From Colletes latitarsis (lineage: Eukaryota > Arthropoda > Insecta > Hymenoptera > Colletidae): a stretch of 64,000 nucleotides of DNA. Shown here one piece after another: positions 63,241-64,000 of the stretch. The stretch's first letter is position 1. Each line of letters starts with the position of its first letter. Below the pieces are notes generated by a model. That model did no database searches. It was not told the origin of the DNA and saw nothing but the letters and a program-made list of their open reading frames with translations. The stretch is from assembly GCF_051014445.1 (NCBI RefSeq), contig NW_027488369.1, positions 12,976,001 to 13,040,000 of the forward strand, given 5' to 3'. Made by a program: the position numbers and the translations under genes.

Positions 63241-64000
63241 GATAACGCCGGTTATGTCTCGATTAGGTCTGGTATTTGCCCTCATCTGGCTCGTACTTTC
63301 GCATTTTTCGCATACTTGTTGGCCAGATTCTGGACTATTTATGGCTTGGACCACGTAGTAATGTGGTAACACACTGAAACAGTCAATTAAACCTGGGTCC
63401 GATTACTATTTTAGAGGATAACGCTGGTTATGTCAGGCATAGTTCTGGTATTTGCAATCATCTGGCTCATACTTTCGCATTATTCGCATACTTGATGGCC
63501 AGACCCTGAGTTTTTTCTGGTTTGGATCCCGTAGTAATGTGGTTCCACACCGAAACAGTCAATTAAACCTGGTTGCGATTAATATTTTTGGGGGTAACGC
63601 CGGTTACGTCTCGGTTAGGTCTGGTATTTGCCCTCATCTGGCTCGTACTTTCGCATTTTTCGCATTCTTGTTGGCCCGATCCTGGGATTTTTCTGGTTTG
63701 GATCACGTAGTAATGTGTTACCACACTGAAGCAGTCATTAAAAGCATGTTTCGATTCGTATTTTAGAGGATAACGCTGGTTATGTCAGGGTTTGTTCTGG
63801 TATTTGCAATCATCTTCCTCATACTTTCGCATTTTTCTCATCCTTGTTGGCCAGATCCTGGCGTTTCTCTGGTTTGGATCACGTAGTAATACGGTACCAC
63901 ACCGAAACAGTCAATTAAACCTGGTTGGGATTAATATTTTACAGGATAACGCAGGTTATGTCTCGGTTTGGTCTGGGATTTGCTATCATCTGGCTCATAC

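Larger units (their letters stand above)
1..64000 (+). repeat. Tandem satellite array, ~176-bp monomer
   Basis: Every part of the window aligns to one repeat of about 176 bp, always in the same orientation. The box GGATAACGC recurs at 23, 200, 376, 551, 727, 903, 1079, 1255 and so on, and distances between equivalent sites across the window are near-integer multiples of 176. No unique sequence, mobile element, simple-sequence tract or inversion interrupts it. The monomer is about one nucleosome plus linker, the usual size for centromeric satellites. Seen directly: the tandem array. Inferred: a centromeric or pericentromeric role. A subtelomeric or interstitial heterochromatin block is the alternative. 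No gene is present in any stretch, so this entry also covers all intergenic space. Confidence 0.98.
56261..64000 (+). repeat. Zone C: diverged sister satellite subfamily
   Basis: The monomer is still about 176 bp and in the same orientation, but it has diagnostic changes: GCCGGTTATGTC instead of GCATGTTAGGTC, CATCTGGCTCG instead of CATCAGRCTC, TTGTTGGCCAGATCC in the central block, GCGGTACCACACCG in the dyad region, and GGTTGCGATTAATA before the AT-rich box. Monomers differ from one another more than in zone A, and several carry small deletions or insertions. Edges of satellite arrays are typically less homogenised than their cores, so this may be the array flank or an abutting older array. 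Confidence 0.92.

Noticed and set aside
56436..63766. Plus-strand open frames of 71-155 codons in the right flank
   Set aside because: Same repeat read on the other strand. The longest (58,704-59,171 and 59,057-59,524) overlap each other and are copies over a 353-bp dimer. The strand change reflects the new subfamily consensus losing stops in that frame, not a gene.
1..64000. CRISPR-like pattern of repeats separated by variable segments
   Set aside because: Whole 176-bp monomers are homologous end to end; there are no unique spacers of constant length and no cas genes.
1..64000. True telomeric or subtelomeric repeat tract
   Set aside because: TTAGG occurs two to three times per monomer at most and is separated by non-telomeric bases; there is no run of TTAGG, TTAGGG or TTTAGGG.
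1..64000. Known centromere satellites (alpha satellite, Arabidopsis 178-bp repeat)
   Set aside because: Similar monomer size only. From memory, the conserved boxes here (GGATAACGC, CATACTTTCGC, TTTGGATCACGTAG) are not features of those families. A database search would settle it.

Overview
The whole 64 kb window is one uninterrupted, head-to-tail satellite DNA array. The repeat is about 176 bp (single steps of 175-177 bp), so I estimate roughly 363 monomers, all in the same orientation. I found no protein-coding gene, tRNA, rRNA, CRISPR array, transposon, microsatellite tract or unique spacer on either strand. Open frames of 60-155 codons exist, but they are translations of the repeat itself and I do not annotate them as genes.

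The organism must be a eukaryote: tens of kilobases of nucleosome-sized tandem repeats organised into multimeric higher-order repeats (HORs) are typical of centromeric or pericentromeric heterochromatin. I do not recognise the monomer. It does not look like primate alpha satellite or the Arabidopsis 178-bp repeat as I know them, and I see no match to the core CENP-B box. I therefore give no species, and the centromeric role is an inference.

Layout. Zone A (1 to about 22,933) is built from a 15-monomer, 2,643-bp HOR. Neighbouring copies are almost identical, but copies are lengthened or shortened by whole monomers: a missing monomer near 2,660, a 529-bp triplication step at 8,812-9,869, a 706-bp tetramer duplication at 10,325-11,736, a net seven-monomer insertion at 13,207-14,540, a monomer doublet at 18,361-18,710, and a 2,467-bp period at 18,668-22,933. 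Zone B (about 22,934-56,260) uses the same monomer classes in a shuffled mosaic. It has an almost perfect 11-monomer, 1,938-bp tandem duplication at 30,770-34,645 with later partial copies, and blocks shared over 9.3, 9.7, 19.7 and 22.9 kb. Zone C (about 56,261-64,000) switches inside one monomer to a clearly diverged sister subfamily. There the monomers differ more from each other, some are shortened by a small deletion, and only loose multimer structure remains.

Shared monomer design: an invariant box GGATAACGC, an 11-bp internal duplication beginning GTTAGGTCT, a box around CATACTTTCGC, a central block with alternative versions (TTGTTGAACRGATCC, ATGGCTAGATCC, or TTGGCCAGATCC in zone C), the box TTTGGATCACGTAG, and a dyad TGTGG-NN-CCACA. 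The dyad is the most interesting non-repeat signal. In many monomers its arms are kept while the two central bases vary (TA, GC, GA, GT, TT, CT, CA), and it is eroded in zone C and in one monomer class.

All duplication boundaries were aligned by eye, so they are good to about 10-50 bp unless a junction is described.
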